DNA from: Roseovarius sp.
GTDB lineage: Bacteria; Pseudomonadota; Alphaproteobacteria; Rhodobacterales; Rhodobacteraceae
Assembly (NCBI RefSeq): GCF_027019125.1
Contig: NZ_JALUXE010000002.1
Location: 1 to 64,000 of the forward strand
Direction of reading: 5' to 3'
DNA: 64,000 nucleotides
Positions within the stretch are counted from its first letter, which is position 1, and every line of letters begins with the position of its first letter. A program made the position numbers and the translations under genes. The notes beneath the pieces were generated by a model. The model worked only from the letters and a program-made list of their open reading frames with translations. It was not told the origin of the DNA and searched no databases. This document shows positions 46,306 to 55,361 of this stretch, in pieces.

Positions 46306-46917
46306 TCAGAATTTCATCACATAGGCGACGTTGAAGACCCACGGGTCGATCTTGACCTTGCCGATCTGGGCGCCGCCGACCTTCACGTCGGTTTCGATGT
46401 CGATGTAGCGCACGTCAAGGCGCACAGCGGATTTTTCGCTGATGGCGTAATCGGCACCGGCATGGAGCGCGAGACCCCAGCTGTCGTCGAGATCGAGCGA
46501 GACACCCGCCAGAGGGCCTTTGCCCTTTTCATCGAAGAAGTAGGTGTAGTTGATACCTACGCCGACGAACGGGGTGAAGGCGCTGGAGTTGGTGAAGTGG
46601 TACTGCAGCGAGAGGGTCGGCGGCAGGTGCTTGACCTCGCCAACCTGACCGGCACCGGCCAGATCCACGTCATGCTCGAAGGGCAGCGAAGCCAGAAGCT
46701 CGACACCGACGTTCTTGGCGATGAAATACTCCAAGGTGATCGTCGGGCTGAGCGCGCCATCGGCGCTGACGCGGCCCACGGCGGTCGTCGTGGCGCTGTC
46801 AGGCTCGATCCAGCCGAGACCGAGGCCGAGCAGGAAATCACCTTTTTCCTGAGCGAGGGCGGGAACTGCTGCCGAAGCAAGCAGCGCCGAAAGGGTGAGG
46901 GCGTTAATGTGTTTCAT
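46306..46917 (-). CDS. ompW: Outer membrane protein OmpW family
   Basis: 203 residues. The signal peptide is ~1-22 (A-L-A-Q). The mature part is a predicted 8-stranded beta-barrel ending in aromatic F (V-F-N-V-A-Y-V-M-K-F), with L-P-P-T-L-S-L-Q-Y-H-F and G-V-G-I-N-Y-T-Y-F typical of OmpW. OmpW makes a narrow hydrophobic channel in the outer membrane. It faces opposite to the leucine genes and divides them into two runs. A strong FNR-type site lies 59-72 bases upstream of its start, in keeping with oxygen control of ompW in enterics. Confidence 0.92.
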   Translation of the reverse strand: MKHINALTLSALLASAAVPALAQEKGDFLLGLGLGWIEPDSATTTAVGRVSADGALSPTITLEYFIAKNVGVELLASLPFEHDVDLAGAGQVGEVKHLPPTLSLQYHFTNSSAFTPFVGVGINYTYFFDEKGKGPLAGVSLDLDDSWGLALHAGADYAISEKSAVRLDVRYIDIETDVKVGGAQIGKVKIDPWVFNVAYVMKF

Positions 46918-46975
46918 GGTCTGTCCACTCTTGTTCTTACAAGGGGGGGTATGCGCCCATCCGACTCGGAAAACA

Positions 46976-46989
46976 TTGATATGGGTCAA
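46976..46989. promoter_or_regulatory. FNR-type (FnrL) site between ompW and mccB
   Basis: TTGAT-ATGG-GTCAA matches the FNR consensus TTGAT-N4-ATCAA at nine of ten positions. It is 59 bases from the ompW start and 66 from the mccB start. OmpW is the more likely target because FNR control of ompW is known in enteric bacteria. Confidence 0.58.
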
Positions 46990-47054
46990 ATTGCCCGGCG
47001 GCCGCAAGGATGCGGCAAATATGCAACAACTGTGCCAAGACGAGGAGCGCGTTC

Positions 47055-48659
47055 ATGCGTCTGACATCATCTGTTCTGACAGGGTCCGAGGCGTTCAAGG
47101 CCAATCGGGCCGGGCATCTGGAGGCGCTGCGCGTGGTGCGCGAGGCCGCAGATTGGGCGGCAGCGGGGGGCGGCGATCAGGCGCGTGAGCGGCATGTATC
47201 GCGCGGCAAGATGCTGCCGCGTGACCGGGTGGCGGGCTTGCTCGATCCCGGTAGCCCGTTTCTGGAGGTGGGCGCGACGGCGGCGCATGGGCTTTATGAC
47301 GGCGCGGCCCCCTGTGCCGGGGTCATCGCGGGCGTGGGGCGCGTGATGGGGCGCGATTGCATGGTGGTGTGCAACGACGCCACGGTCAAGGGCGGCACCT
47401 ATTATCCCATGACGGTCAAGAAACACCTGCGCGCGCAGGAGATCGCCGAGGAATGTCATCTGCCCTGCATCTATCTGGTAGATTCGGGTGGTGCGAACCT
47501 GCCCAATCAGGATGAGGTGTTCCCGGACCGCGACCATTTCGGGCGGATTTTCTACAATCAGGCGCGGATGAGTGCGAAAGGCATCGCACAGATTGCGGTC
47601 GTGATGGGAAGCTGCACCGCCGGCGGTGCCTATGTTCCCGCGATGAGCGATGTCACCATCATCGTGCGCGAGCAGGGCACGATCTTTCTGGCCGGGCCGC
47701 CGCTTGTGAGGGCCGCCACGGGTGAGGTGGTCAGCGCCGAGGATCTGGGCGGTGGCGACGTTCACACGCGCCTGTCGGGTGTGGCGGATTACCTGGCCGA
47801 GGATGACGGGCACGCGCTGGCCCTGGCGCGGCGTGCCGTGGGGTCTTTGGGCGGTGGGTTGGCACCCACCCTACGGTGGGAGGCCCCCGAGGAGCCGGCC
47901 TATGATCCCGAGGAGCTGTTGGGCGTGGTGCCCGCCGATCTGCGCACGCCCTACGACATTCGCGAGGTGATTGCGCGCGTGGTCGATGGCTCGCGGCTGG
48001 ATGAGTTCAAGGCGCGGTTCGGCGAGACGCTGGTGACGGGCTTTGCGCATATCAAAGGCTGTCCGGTGGGGATCATCGCCAATAACGGCGTTCTCTTTTC
48101 GGAGGCCGCGCAGAAGGGCGCGCATTTCGTCGAACTCTGCAGCCAACGCAAGGTGCCGCTGATCTTCCTTCAGAACATCACCGGATTCATGGTGGGCCGC
48201 AAATACGAGAACGAGGGCATCGCGCGGCACGGGGCCAAGATGGTGACGGCGGTAGCGACAACCTCTGTGCCCAAGATCACCATGGTGGTGGGCGGCTCGT
48301 TTGGCGCGGGCAATTACGGCATGGCGGGGCGGGCCTATCAACCGCGCTTCATGTGGTCGTGGCCGAACTCCCGCATTTCGGTGATGGGGGGAGAGCAGGC
48401 AGCGGGGGTTCTGGCCACGGTGAGGCGTGACGCCATCGAGCGCAAGGGCGGCACTTGGTCGGCCGAGGACGAGGCCGACTTCAAACGCCCCACGGTCGAG
48501 ATGTTCGAGCGCCAGTCGCACCCGCTCTATGCCAGCGCCCGGCTCTGGGATGATGGGATCGTGGACCCGCGCAAGAGCCGCGATGTTCTGGCGCTGTCGC
48601 TACGCGCAGCCCTCAACGCACCGGTGGAAGAGACGCGCTTTGGCGTCTTCCGGATGTGA
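47055..48659 (+). CDS. mccB: Methylcrotonyl-CoA carboxylase, carboxyltransferase (beta) subunit
   Basis: 534 residues from the ATG at 47055, which follows GAGGAG. It transfers CO2 from biotin to 3-methylcrotonyl-CoA, making 3-methylglutaconyl-CoA. Recognisable parts are [34 protein letters not shown] and, in the second domain, N-I-T-G-F-M-V-G and [16 protein letters not shown]. Near residue 270 a short Gly-rich, atypical segment ([13 protein letters not shown]) is encoded by a palindromic, REP-like sequence. The alpha subunit gene follows. Confidence 0.94.
   Translation: MRLTSSVLTGSEAFKANRAGHLEALRVVREAADWAAAGGGDQARERHVSRGKMLPRDRVAGLLDPGSPFLEVGATAAHGLYDGAAPCAGVIAGVGRVMGRDCMVVCNDATVKGGTYYPMTVKKHLRAQEIAEECHLPCIYLVDSGGANLPNQDEVFPDRDHFGRIFYNQARMSAKGIAQIAVVMGSCTAGGAYVPAMSDVTIIVREQGTIFLAGPPLVRAATGEVVSAEDLGGGDVHTRLSGVADYLAEDDGHALALARRAVGSLGGGLAPTLRWEAPEEPAYDPEELLGVVPADLRTPYDIREVIARVVDGSRLDEFKARFGETLVTGFAHIKGCPVGIIANNGVLFSEAAQKGAHFVELCSQRKVPLIFLQNITGFMVGRKYENEGIARHGAKMVTAVATTSVPKITMVVGGSFGAGNYGMAGRAYQPRFMWSWPNSRISVMGGEQAAGVLATVRRDAIERKGGTWSAEDEADFKRPTVEMFERQSHPLYASARLWDDGIVDPRKSRDVLALSLRAALNAPVEETRFGVFRM
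47853..47880 (+). repeat. REP-like palindrome inside mccB
   Basis: GGTGGGT-TGGC-ACCCACC (47853-47870) is directly followed by CTAC-GGTGGG, so the central CCCACC can pair with either flank. Such GGTGGGT...ACCCACCCTACG units are, from memory, widespread intergenic palindromes in proteobacteria; here the unit is within an open reading frame and adds about nine codons. Confidence 0.65.
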
Positions 48660-48716
48660 GGGGGCGCGCCGTGGAACTTGAGTATTTGAAGAACGATGAA
48701 ATCGGGGGCTCGGGCC

Positions 48717-50657
48717 ATGTTTGAACGTATCCTGATCGCGAACCGGGGCGAGATTGCCTGCCGGATCATGCGCACAGCTCGGGCGATGGGCGTCGAGGTG
48801 GTGGCAGTCTATTCCGACGCGGACCGGGGGGCGGCGCATGTAGCGCTGGCCGACCGGGCGGTGTGGATTGGCGGGGCGGCCCCGTCTGAGAGTTATCTGC
48901 GGGGAGAGGCGATCATCGCGGCGGCGCTTGAGACAGGGGCCGAGGCCATTCATCCCGGCTATGGGTTTCTGAGCGAGAACCCCGAGTTCGTCGAGGCGGT
49001 GGAGGCGGCGGGGCTGGTCTTTATCGGACCCTCGGCGCAGGCCATCCGCGCGATGGGGCTCAAGGATGCCGCGAAAGTGCTGATGGAAAAGGCGGGCGTG
49101 CCGGTGGTGCCGGGGTATCATGGCACGAACCAGGACCCCGAGCATCTGGCTGGCGCGGCGGAGGCGATTGGCTATCCGGTGCTGATCAAGGCCGTGGCAG
49201 GCGGCGGTGGCAAGGGGATGCGTCTGGTCGAGCGGCCCGAGCGCTTTGCCGAGGCGCTGGAGAGTGCGCAGGGCGAGGCGCGCACGGCCTTTGGCAATGC
49301 TGCCGTGCTGATCGAGAAATATATCCAGAAGCCCCGGCATATCGAGGTGCAGGTGTTCGGCGATGGCACGCGGGCCGTGCATCTCTTCGAGCGGGATTGT
49401 TCGCTGCAACGGCGGCATCAGAAGGTGATCGAAGAGGCCCCGGCCCCCGGCATGACGCCCGAGGTGCGTGCCGCCATGGGGCAGGCGGCGGTGCGCGCGG
49501 CAGAGGCGATCGGTTATTCAGGGGCAGGCACGATCGAATTTATCGTCGATGGTTCTGAGGGTCTGCGTGCCGACCGATTCTGGTTCATGGAGATGAACAC
49601 GCGCCTTCAGGTCGAGCATCCGGTGACGGAGGCCATCACCGGCGTCGATCTGGTGGAGTGGCAATTGCGCGTGGCGGCGGGCGAAGGTCTGCCCGCGCGT
49701 CAGGAGGATCTGACGATCAACGGACATGCCTTTGAGGCGCGGCTCTATGCCGAGGATGTGCCCAAAGGGTTTCTGCCGGCCACGGGAACGCTCTCGCATC
49801 TGGCGTTTCCGGGACTCGCCCGCGCCGATAGCGGTGTGCGGGCTGGCGACGAGATCAGCCCCTGGTACGATCCGATGATCGCCAAGGTGATCACCCATGG
49901 CCCGACGCGCGCCGTGGCGCTCCGGCGACTGGCGGCGGCGCTAGAGGGGACAGAGGTGGCCGGAACGGTGACGAATCTCGGGTTTCTGGGGGCGTTGGCG
50001 CGGCACGCGGGATTTGCGGCAGGTGAGGTGGACACCGGGTTGATCGCGCGCGATCTCGAGTCGCTGGTGGAGGTGCCCGAGGCGGGCGCGCGTGAGGTGG
50101 CCCTGGCCGCGATGGCGGGTCTGGGTCTTCTTGGGGAGATGCCGCCGGATGCGGGCTTTGTCCTGTGGTCGCCGCTGGAGCGCGAGGTGCGGCTCATCCA
50201 TGGCGGCGAGGAAATTGCTGTTCGGCTGGTGACACTGAGCGCGGATGCGCATGATTTGCGCGTCGGGGACGCGGTGATCGCGGCGCGGCGCGTGGACGGG
50301 CGCTGGCGGCTGGATGGGCAACCGGGCCCGGCGGTCGCCGTTGATGGCAACCGAATCACGGTTTTCGCGCGCTATGGGCTGACGTTTGACCTGGTTGACC
50401 CTCTGGCGCGGGAAGGGGCCGCGGGGGGCGATGCCACCTTGATCGAGGCGCCGATGCCGGGGTTGGTCAAGGCGGTCTATGCCGCGCCGGGGCAGGCGGT
50501 GGCCAAGGGCGACCGGCTGGCGGTGCTTGAGGCGATGAAGATGGAGCATAGCCTGCTGGCGGCGCGCGACGGGGTTGTGGCCGAAGTGCTGGTCGCGGCG
50601 GGCGATCAGGTGAGCGCCGGGGCGGCGCTGGTGCGGTTGGAGGAGGAAAGCGCATGA
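48717..50657 (+). CDS. mccA: Methylcrotonyl-CoA carboxylase, biotin (alpha) subunit
   Basis: 646 residues starting M-F-E-R-I-L-I-A-N-R-G-E-I-A-C-R. It has the biotin carboxylase domain at ~1-450 (A-G-G-G-G-K-G-M-R, F-M-E-M-N-T-R-L-Q-V-E-H-P-V-T-E), a linker, and the biotinyl domain at the C-terminus with the biotin Lys in E-A-M-K-M-E-H near residue 606. It carboxylates biotin with ATP and bicarbonate and partners with MccB. The next gene overlaps by four bases. Confidence 0.95.
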   Translation: MFERILIANRGEIACRIMRTARAMGVEVVAVYSDADRGAAHVALADRAVWIGGAAPSESYLRGEAIIAAALETGAEAIHPGYGFLSENPEFVEAVEAAGLVFIGPSAQAIRAMGLKDAAKVLMEKAGVPVVPGYHGTNQDPEHLAGAAEAIGYPVLIKAVAGGGGKGMRLVERPERFAEALESAQGEARTAFGNAAVLIEKYIQKPRHIEVQVFGDGTRAVHLFERDCSLQRRHQKVIEEAPAPGMTPEVRAAMGQAAVRAAEAIGYSGAGTIEFIVDGSEGLRADRFWFMEMNTRLQVEHPVTEAITGVDLVEWQLRVAAGEGLPARQEDLTINGHAFEARLYAEDVPKGFLPATGTLSHLAFPGLARADSGVRAGDEISPWYDPMIAKVITHGPTRAVALRRLAAALEGTEVAGTVTNLGFLGALARHAGFAAGEVDTGLIARDLESLVEVPEAGAREVALAAMAGLGLLGEMPPDAGFVLWSPLEREVRLIHGGEEIAVRLVTLSADAHDLRVGDAVIAARRVDGRWRLDGQPGPAVAVDGNRITVFARYGLTFDLVDPLAREGAAGGDATLIEAPMPGLVKAVYAAPGQAVAKGDRLAVLEAMKMEHSLLAARDGVVAEVLVAAGDQVSAGAALVRLEEESA

Positions 50658-51313
50658 TCCGGCTGCATCATGTGCCGATGGCGCGGTCGCTGCGCGTCAT
50701 GTGGCTCTTGGAGGAGTTGGGGCTGGACTATGAGGTCGCGTATTATTCGATCCGCGACGGGTCGCTGCGCAGCCCGGAGTTCTTGGCGCTGTCGCCTGCC
50801 GGGCGCGTGCCGGTGCTGGAGCATCAGGGCGCGGTGTGGTTCGAAAGTGGGGCCATCATGCAGCTCTTGTGCGAGACCTACCCAGAGGCCGGATTGCTGC
50901 CTGCCCCCGGCAACCCCGAGCGGGCGCGCGCGCTGGAGGTGTTTGCCTATGCCGAAACGGTGGGGTGCCTCTTGGAAAACCTCAACCTCAACCAGGTGTT
51001 CCTGCGCCCGCCTGCGCAGCCATCCGCAGTGGTTGTCAAGCTGCTCAACGCGCGGCTGCGCGCGAGCCTTGCGGCGATGGAGGCGCGGATGGACGGCGAC
51101 TATCTCTTGCCTTCCGGGTTTTCGGCGGCGGATGTGATGTTTGCCTATGGGTTCGAATTGGCGCGGTATTACGTCGATCTGGACACCTATCCGCGCCTTA
51201 TGGCCTATTGGGAGCGGTTGCGCGCGCGGCCTGCCTATCAGCGGGCCAAGGCGCGGGATGGAGAGCAGGATATCTACATCCAGGAGTTTTATCCGGTGCC
51301 GGAGGGGGCGTGA
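50654..51313 (+). CDS. Glutathione S-transferase family protein
   Basis: 219 residues. The thioredoxin-like N-terminal domain has R-L-H-H-V-P-M-A-R-S-L-R-V and G-R-V-P-V-L-E, with E-S-G-A-I (glutathione gamma-glutamyl contact). The C-terminal helical domain follows from ~95 (L-P-S-G-F-S-A-A-D-V-M). It overlaps mccA by ATGA and hmgL by one base (TGATG), so it is within the leucine operon. Possible roles are detoxification of reactive acyl-CoA products or glutathione-dependent isomerisation; neither is shown. Confidence 0.85.
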   Translation: MIRLHHVPMARSLRVMWLLEELGLDYEVAYYSIRDGSLRSPEFLALSPAGRVPVLEHQGAVWFESGAIMQLLCETYPEAGLLPAPGNPERARALEVFAYAETVGCLLENLNLNQVFLRPPAQPSAVVVKLLNARLRASLAAMEARMDGDYLLPSGFSAADVMFAYGFELARYYVDLDTYPRLMAYWERLRARPAYQRAKARDGEQDIYIQEFYPVPEGA

Positions 51314-52164
51314 TGGGCGAGCGTGTCGAGATTTTCGAGGTGGGTCCGCGCGACGGGTTGCAGAACGAGGCGCGGCACATTTCCACGCGGGACAAGATCG
51401 CGCTTGTGGATTGCCTGAGCGGTGCCGGATTCTCGCGGATCGAAGTGGCGAGTTTCGTAAGCCCCAAATGGGTGCCGCAGATGGCGGATTCGGGCGAAGT
51501 GCTGCGTGGGATCCGGCGTGCGGCGGGGGTGCGGTATGCCGCGCTGACACCGAATATGCGGGGGTTGAGTGACGCGCTTGATGCAGGAGCGGATGAGGTG
51601 GCGGTGTTTGGTTCTGCCTCCGAGGGGTTTTCACGCGCCAATATCAACGCCTCGATCGAGGAGAGCCTCGCGCGGTTTGAACCGGTAATGGAGGCGGCGG
51701 GGGCCGAAGGGCTGCGTGTGCGCGGCTATGTGTCTTGCGTGGTCGAATGCCCTTATGACGGGCCGGTGGCCCCGGCCGAGGTGGCGCGGGTGGCCGAGGC
51801 GCTCTGGGCCATGGGCTGTTACGAGATCAGCCTTGGCGATACCATCGGACGGGGCAAGCCGGAGGCGGTCGCCGCGATGCTGGCGGCGGTGCGGGAGGTG
51901 GTGCCGGTCGAGCGGTTGGCGGGGCATTTCCATGACACGTCGGGTCACGCGCTTGACAATATCGAGGTGGCGCTGGCGCAGGGCGTGCGCGTGTTCGATG
52001 CCGCCGTGGGGGGGCTCGGGGGCTGTCCCTATGCGCCGGGCGCGGCTGGCAATGTGGCGACAGAGGCCGTGCATGCGCGCCTCAGCACGCTTGGCTATGA
52101 GACCGGGCTGGATGCCGGCGTGCTGGCGCGGGCGGCGGACATGGCGCGGGCGATGCGGGGATGA
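51313..52164 (+). CDS. hmgL: Hydroxymethylglutaryl-CoA lyase
   Basis: 283 residues. It splits HMG-CoA to acetyl-CoA and acetoacetate, the last step of leucine breakdown. The metal-binding and catalytic motifs are G-P-R-D-G-L-Q-N-E at ~11-19, E-V-A-S-F-V-S-P-K-W-V-P-Q-M, the HxH-type H-F-H-D-T, and the G-C-P-Y-A-P-G-A-A-G-N segment with the catalytic Cys loop. The ATG shares its A with the TGA stop of the GST gene. The frame is open upstream, but that part overlaps the GST gene and is not like the family. Confidence 0.93.
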   Translation: MGERVEIFEVGPRDGLQNEARHISTRDKIALVDCLSGAGFSRIEVASFVSPKWVPQMADSGEVLRGIRRAAGVRYAALTPNMRGLSDALDAGADEVAVFGSASEGFSRANINASIEESLARFEPVMEAAGAEGLRVRGYVSCVVECPYDGPVAPAEVARVAEALWAMGCYEISLGDTIGRGKPEAVAAMLAAVREVVPVERLAGHFHDTSGHALDNIEVALAQGVRVFDAAVGGLGGCPYAPGAAGNVATEAVHARLSTLGYETGLDAGVLARAADMARAMRG

Positions 52165-52664
52165 GCAGCGTCTACCGGGTTGCCGAACGCGCGATGGGGA
52201 TGAACGGCCCTACCTGGGCGCGTCATGCTAATCCGTGGTCGGTCTACACCCGTTTCACGATGCTGCCGCTTCTTGCTCTCGCGATCTGGTCCAGGGTCTG
52301 GGTCGACGGCTGGGCCTGGGCGGGATTGCTTGCCGTGATGGTCTGGATATGGGTCAATCCGCGCGCGTTCCCGCCGCCTGCGTCGCTTGACAACTGGGCC
52401 TCGCGCGGGGTGTTGGGGGAACGGGTGTTTCTGAAACGCCCCGACGAGGTTGCCGCCCATCACCGGCATTGGGCAGCGCTTTTGTCGGCGGCCTCACTGC
52501 CCGGAGCACTGGCCATGGCGGTTGGCCTCTGGCGGCTAGACGCGGTGTGGACGGTGTTCGGCACGATCCTGATGATGGTGCCGAAGATCTGGTTCGTGGA
52601 TCGCATGAACTGGGTCTATGCGGATTGGTTGCGGCAAACAGGCAAGGAGCTGGGCGATGTTTGA
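52161..52664 (+). CDS. Membrane protein, DUF6653-like
   Basis: 167 residues with three to four membrane segments (~33-70, ~105-125, ~128-145). Recognisable parts are R-H-A-N-P-W-S-V-Y-T-R, W-V-N-P-R-A-F-P-P-P and V-D-R-M-N-W-V-Y. This matches my memory of the DUF6653 family. It overlaps hmgL by four bases and liuC by eight, so it belongs to the operon, but its function in leucine use is unknown. It could be a small-molecule or acid permease component. Confidence 0.75.
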   Translation: MSSVYRVAERAMGMNGPTWARHANPWSVYTRFTMLPLLALAIWSRVWVDGWAWAGLLAVMVWIWVNPRAFPPPASLDNWASRGVLGERVFLKRPDEVAAHHRHWAALLSAASLPGALAMAVGLWRLDAVWTVFGTILMMVPKIWFVDRMNWVYADWLRQTGKELGDV

Positions 52665-53439
52665 AACCATCAGACTCGAGACCGACGCGCGCGGGGTGGC
52701 GACCCTCACGCTGGCGCGAGAGGAAAAGCACAACGCCATGTCGGCGCAGATGATTGCCGAATTGCACGCGGCCGCCGAGGCGTTGGGCGCGGATGCGGGG
52801 GTGCGCGTGGTCGTGCTGGCGGCGCAGGGCAAGACATTCTGCGCCGGTGGCGATCTGGGCTGGATGCGGGAACAGTTCGAGGCGGAACCGGATGTGCGCG
52901 GGCGGGAGGCGGCCAAGCTGGCGCAGATGCTGCGCGCGCTCGATACTCTGCCCAAGCCGTTGATCGGGCGGGTGCAGGGCAACGCCTTTGGCGGGGGTAT
53001 CGGCCTGATGAGCGTCTGCGACGTGGCAATTGGCGCGGATCATGCGCTGATGGCGCTGACCGAGACGCGGCTGGGCCTGATCCCGGCCACCATCGGCCCC
53101 TATGTGGTGGCGCGGATGGGGGCCGCACGGGCGCGGCGCGTGTTCATGTCTGGGCGCAGGTTCGATGCCGCCGAGGCGGTGCAGCTTGGACTATTAGCGC
53201 GGGCGGTGCCCGAGGCGAATCTGGATGCCGCTGTCGAGGCCGAGGTTGCGCCCTATCTGGAATGTGCGCCGGGGGCGGTGGGGCAGGCCAAGGCGCTGGT
53301 GCGGTCGCTTGGGCCGCGCATTGACGAAGACACGATTGCCATGACCATTGCGGCGCTGACGACCTGTTGGGAGGGGGCGGAGGCGCGGGAAGGCATCGGT
53401 GCCTTTTTCGAGCGTCGCAAGCCTCAGTGGCAGGGCTGA
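52657..53439 (+). CDS. liuC: Enoyl-CoA hydratase family, probable methylglutaconyl-CoA hydratase
   Basis: 260 residues. Crotonase motifs are L-A-R-E-E-K-H-N-A-M-S, the oxyanion-hole A-A-Q-G-K-T-F-C-A-G-G-D-L-G-W-M and G-N-A-F-G-G-G-I-G-L. The Glu in L-T-E-T-R-L-G-L-I-P is the expected catalytic base. In this context it should hydrate 3-methylglutaconyl-CoA to HMG-CoA, completing the set ivd-mcc-liuC-hmgL. It begins inside the last codons of the preceding gene. It ends the leucine cluster; nuoA starts 230 bases on. Confidence 0.9.
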   Translation: MFETIRLETDARGVATLTLAREEKHNAMSAQMIAELHAAAEALGADAGVRVVVLAAQGKTFCAGGDLGWMREQFEAEPDVRGREAAKLAQMLRALDTLPKPLIGRVQGNAFGGGIGLMSVCDVAIGADHALMALTETRLGLIPATIGPYVVARMGAARARRVFMSGRRFDAAEAVQLGLLARAVPEANLDAAVEAEVAPYLECAPGAVGQAKALVRSLGPRIDEDTIAMTIAALTTCWEGAEAREGIGAFFERRKPQWQG

Positions 53440-53581
53440 GACCGGTCTGAGTCGCGCGTATTGGCCGTGTCGCGGCGCGCGAGGGGCCAAGGGACGGGTG
53501 AATGGCGGCGTATACGGCATACCGTCGCATGCAAAACGCGAAAATCCGGTACTTGGGAGGGGCAAACCTGCGCGCGCTCGG

Positions 53582-53610
53582 TTGACCCCTGCACAGGGCG
53601 GGTTTAAACC
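53582..53610 (+). promoter_or_regulatory. Candidate promoter of the nuo operon
   Basis: TTGACC (53582-53587), a 17-base spacer and TAAACC (53605-53610) lie 60 bases before the nuoA GTG. The -35 box is good and the -10 box weak. No other candidate was seen in the 230-base gap. Confidence 0.42.
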
Positions 53611-53669
53611 CGGCATAGTCATGCAGCCATCTTGATGCGCCGATCCATGCGCATGAAAGGAGCCACCTC

Positions 53670-54035
53670 GTGGAAGAGATGCTGAGGGAATACCTTCCCA
53701 TCCTCGTTTTCCTGGCCGTTGCCATTGGATTGGGCCTTGTTCTCATCCTCGCCGCCGTCGTTCTGGCCGTGCGCAACCCTGATCCCGAAAAGGTCAGCGC
53801 CTATGAATGCGGCTTTAACGCCTTTGACGATGCCCGGATGAAGTTCGATGTGCGATTCTATCTCGTATCGATCCTGTTCATCATCTTTGATCTTGAAATC
53901 GCACTGCTCTTTCCCTGGGCCGTGGCCTTTCAGGATCTGAGCATGGCGTCGTTTTGGTCGATGATGGTGTTTCTGGCCGTTCTGACCGCAGGCTTCGCCT
54001 ATGAGTGGCGCAAAGGAGCGATGGAATGGCAGTGA
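53670..54035 (+). CDS. nuoA: NADH-quinone oxidoreductase subunit A
   Basis: 121 residues, three membrane segments. The family motif [14 protein letters not shown] (the quinone-site loop with the conserved Cys) is present, followed by [17 protein letters not shown]. The GTG start is used because AAAGGAG lies 7 bases before it (53656-53662); the ATG nine bases on is too far. It is first in the operon and overlaps nuoB by ten bases. Confidence 0.97.
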   Translation: MEEMLREYLPILVFLAVAIGLGLVLILAAVVLAVRNPDPEKVSAYECGFNAFDDARMKFDVRFYLVSILFIIFDLEIALLFPWAVAFQDLSMASFWSMMVFLAVLTAGFAYEWRKGAMEWQ

Positions 54036-54559
54036 TGACGGGGACCCATACCGCAGGGCCGGATCGCGAAGTGGCAACGCAGGCCCTGAACGCGGAGTTG
54101 CAGGACAAGGGATTCCTGCTGACCTCGACCGAGGACATCATCAATTGGGCGCGCACCGGGTCCTTGCACTGGATGACCTTTGGTCTGGCGTGCTGTGCGG
54201 TCGAGATGATGCATACCGCCATGCCGCGCTATGATGTGGAGCGGTTCGGCTTTGCCCCGCGCGCCAGCCCGCGGCAGTCCGACGTGATGATCGTGGCCGG
54301 CACGCTGACCAACAAGATGGCGCCCGCGCTGCGCAAGGTCTATGACCAGATGCCCGAGCCGCGCTATGTGATCTCGATGGGGTCCTGCGCCAATGGCGGG
54401 GGCTATTATCACTACAGCTACTCGGTCGTGCGCGGCTGTGACCGGATCGTGCCGGTCGATATCTATGTGCCGGGCTGCCCGCCGACCGCCGAGGCGCTGG
54501 TCTATGGCATCCTGCAGTTGCAACGCAAGATTCGCCGCACGGGGACGATTGTCAGATGA
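54026..54559 (+). CDS. nuoB: NADH-quinone oxidoreductase subunit B
   Basis: 177 residues from the ATG at 54026, seven bases after AAGGAG; an upstream in-frame GTG at 54005 is less likely. Ligands for the N2 4Fe-4S cluster are in [15 protein letters not shown] and P-G-C-P-P. N2 passes electrons to quinone. The gene overlaps nuoA by ten bases and nuoC by four. Confidence 0.97.
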   Translation: MAVMTGTHTAGPDREVATQALNAELQDKGFLLTSTEDIINWARTGSLHWMTFGLACCAVEMMHTAMPRYDVERFGFAPRASPRQSDVMIVAGTLTNKMAPALRKVYDQMPEPRYVISMGSCANGGGYYHYSYSVVRGCDRIVPVDIYVPGCPPTAEALVYGILQLQRKIRRTGTIVR

Positions 54560-55158
54560 GCGCTTCTCTCAAGGAACTGGGCGGCTATATCGAACACAAG
54601 CGCGGCGATTGCGTGCTGAGTTGGGATGTGGCCTTTGGCGAGTTGACTGTGGATGTGGCGCTGAACCACATCGCGGGGTTGGCGGAGTTTCTGAAAACCG
54701 ACCAGAACTGCGCTTTCTCCACGCTGGTTGATATTACCGCGGTGGATTACCCGGATCGGGCCAAGCGGTTCGACGTGGTCTATCATTTCCTCAGCATGTA
54801 TCAGAACCACCGCATTCGTCTGCGCGTGTCGGTGCGCGAAGAGGATATGGTGCCCTCGATCACCGAGGCATACCCCGCCGCCAACTGGTTCGAGCGCGAA
54901 GTGTTCGATATGTTCGGCATCCTTTTCTCGGGCCATCCCGACCTGCGCCGGATCCTGACCGACTACGGCTTTCGTGGGCACCCGCTGCGCAAGGATTTCC
55001 CGACCACTGGCTATACCGAGGTGCGCTATGACGAGGTGCAAAAGCGCGTCGTCTACGAGCCTGTGAGCCTTGTGCAGGAATATCGGCAGTTCGATTTCAT
55101 GAGCCCGTGGGAGGGTGCGGAATACATCCTGCCGGGGGATGAGAAGGGGGCGAAATGA
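54556..55158 (+). CDS. nuoC: NADH-quinone oxidoreductase subunit C
   Basis: 200 residues. The family segment [10 protein letters not shown], and the signature [27 protein letters not shown] are clear. It lies in the peripheral arm next to NuoD. It ends in an acidic, Gly-rich tail and overlaps the next small gene by ATGA. Confidence 0.97.
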   Translation: MSASLKELGGYIEHKRGDCVLSWDVAFGELTVDVALNHIAGLAEFLKTDQNCAFSTLVDITAVDYPDRAKRFDVVYHFLSMYQNHRIRLRVSVREEDMVPSITEAYPAANWFEREVFDMFGILFSGHPDLRRILTDYGFRGHPLRKDFPTTGYTEVRYDEVQKRVVYEPVSLVQEYRQFDFMSPWEGAEYILPGDEKGAK

Positions 55159-55361
55159 TGGGCGCAGGATATGGCATGGGCGGAGGTGGCGTGATTTTCA
55201 TGCTGATTTTCGCCGCGCTGATTGTAATACCCTTTTGGAAATTGTTGCCGAAGTTCGGAATGCCCAACTGGGTGAGCCTTGTAGCGATCATTCCGCTTGG
55301 CGCGCTCGTGCTTCTCTGGATCATGGCATTCCGTGACAAGCTGGACGGGGGACGTGGATAA
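55155..55361 (+). CDS. 68-residue membrane protein inside the nuo operon
   Basis: 68 residues. A Gly-rich start (G-Y-G-M-G-G-G-G) leads into two membrane segments, ~12-30 and ~40-60, separated by [11 protein letters not shown]. It is tightly coupled: four bases overlap with nuoC, and its TAA shares a base with the nuoD ATG. I do not recognise a family. Its place between two core subunits suggests a role in complex I assembly or as a small accessory subunit, which is inference. Confidence 0.75.
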   Translation: MMGAGYGMGGGGVIFMLIFAALIVIPFWKLLPKFGMPNWVSLVAIIPLGALVLLWIMAFRDKLDGGRG

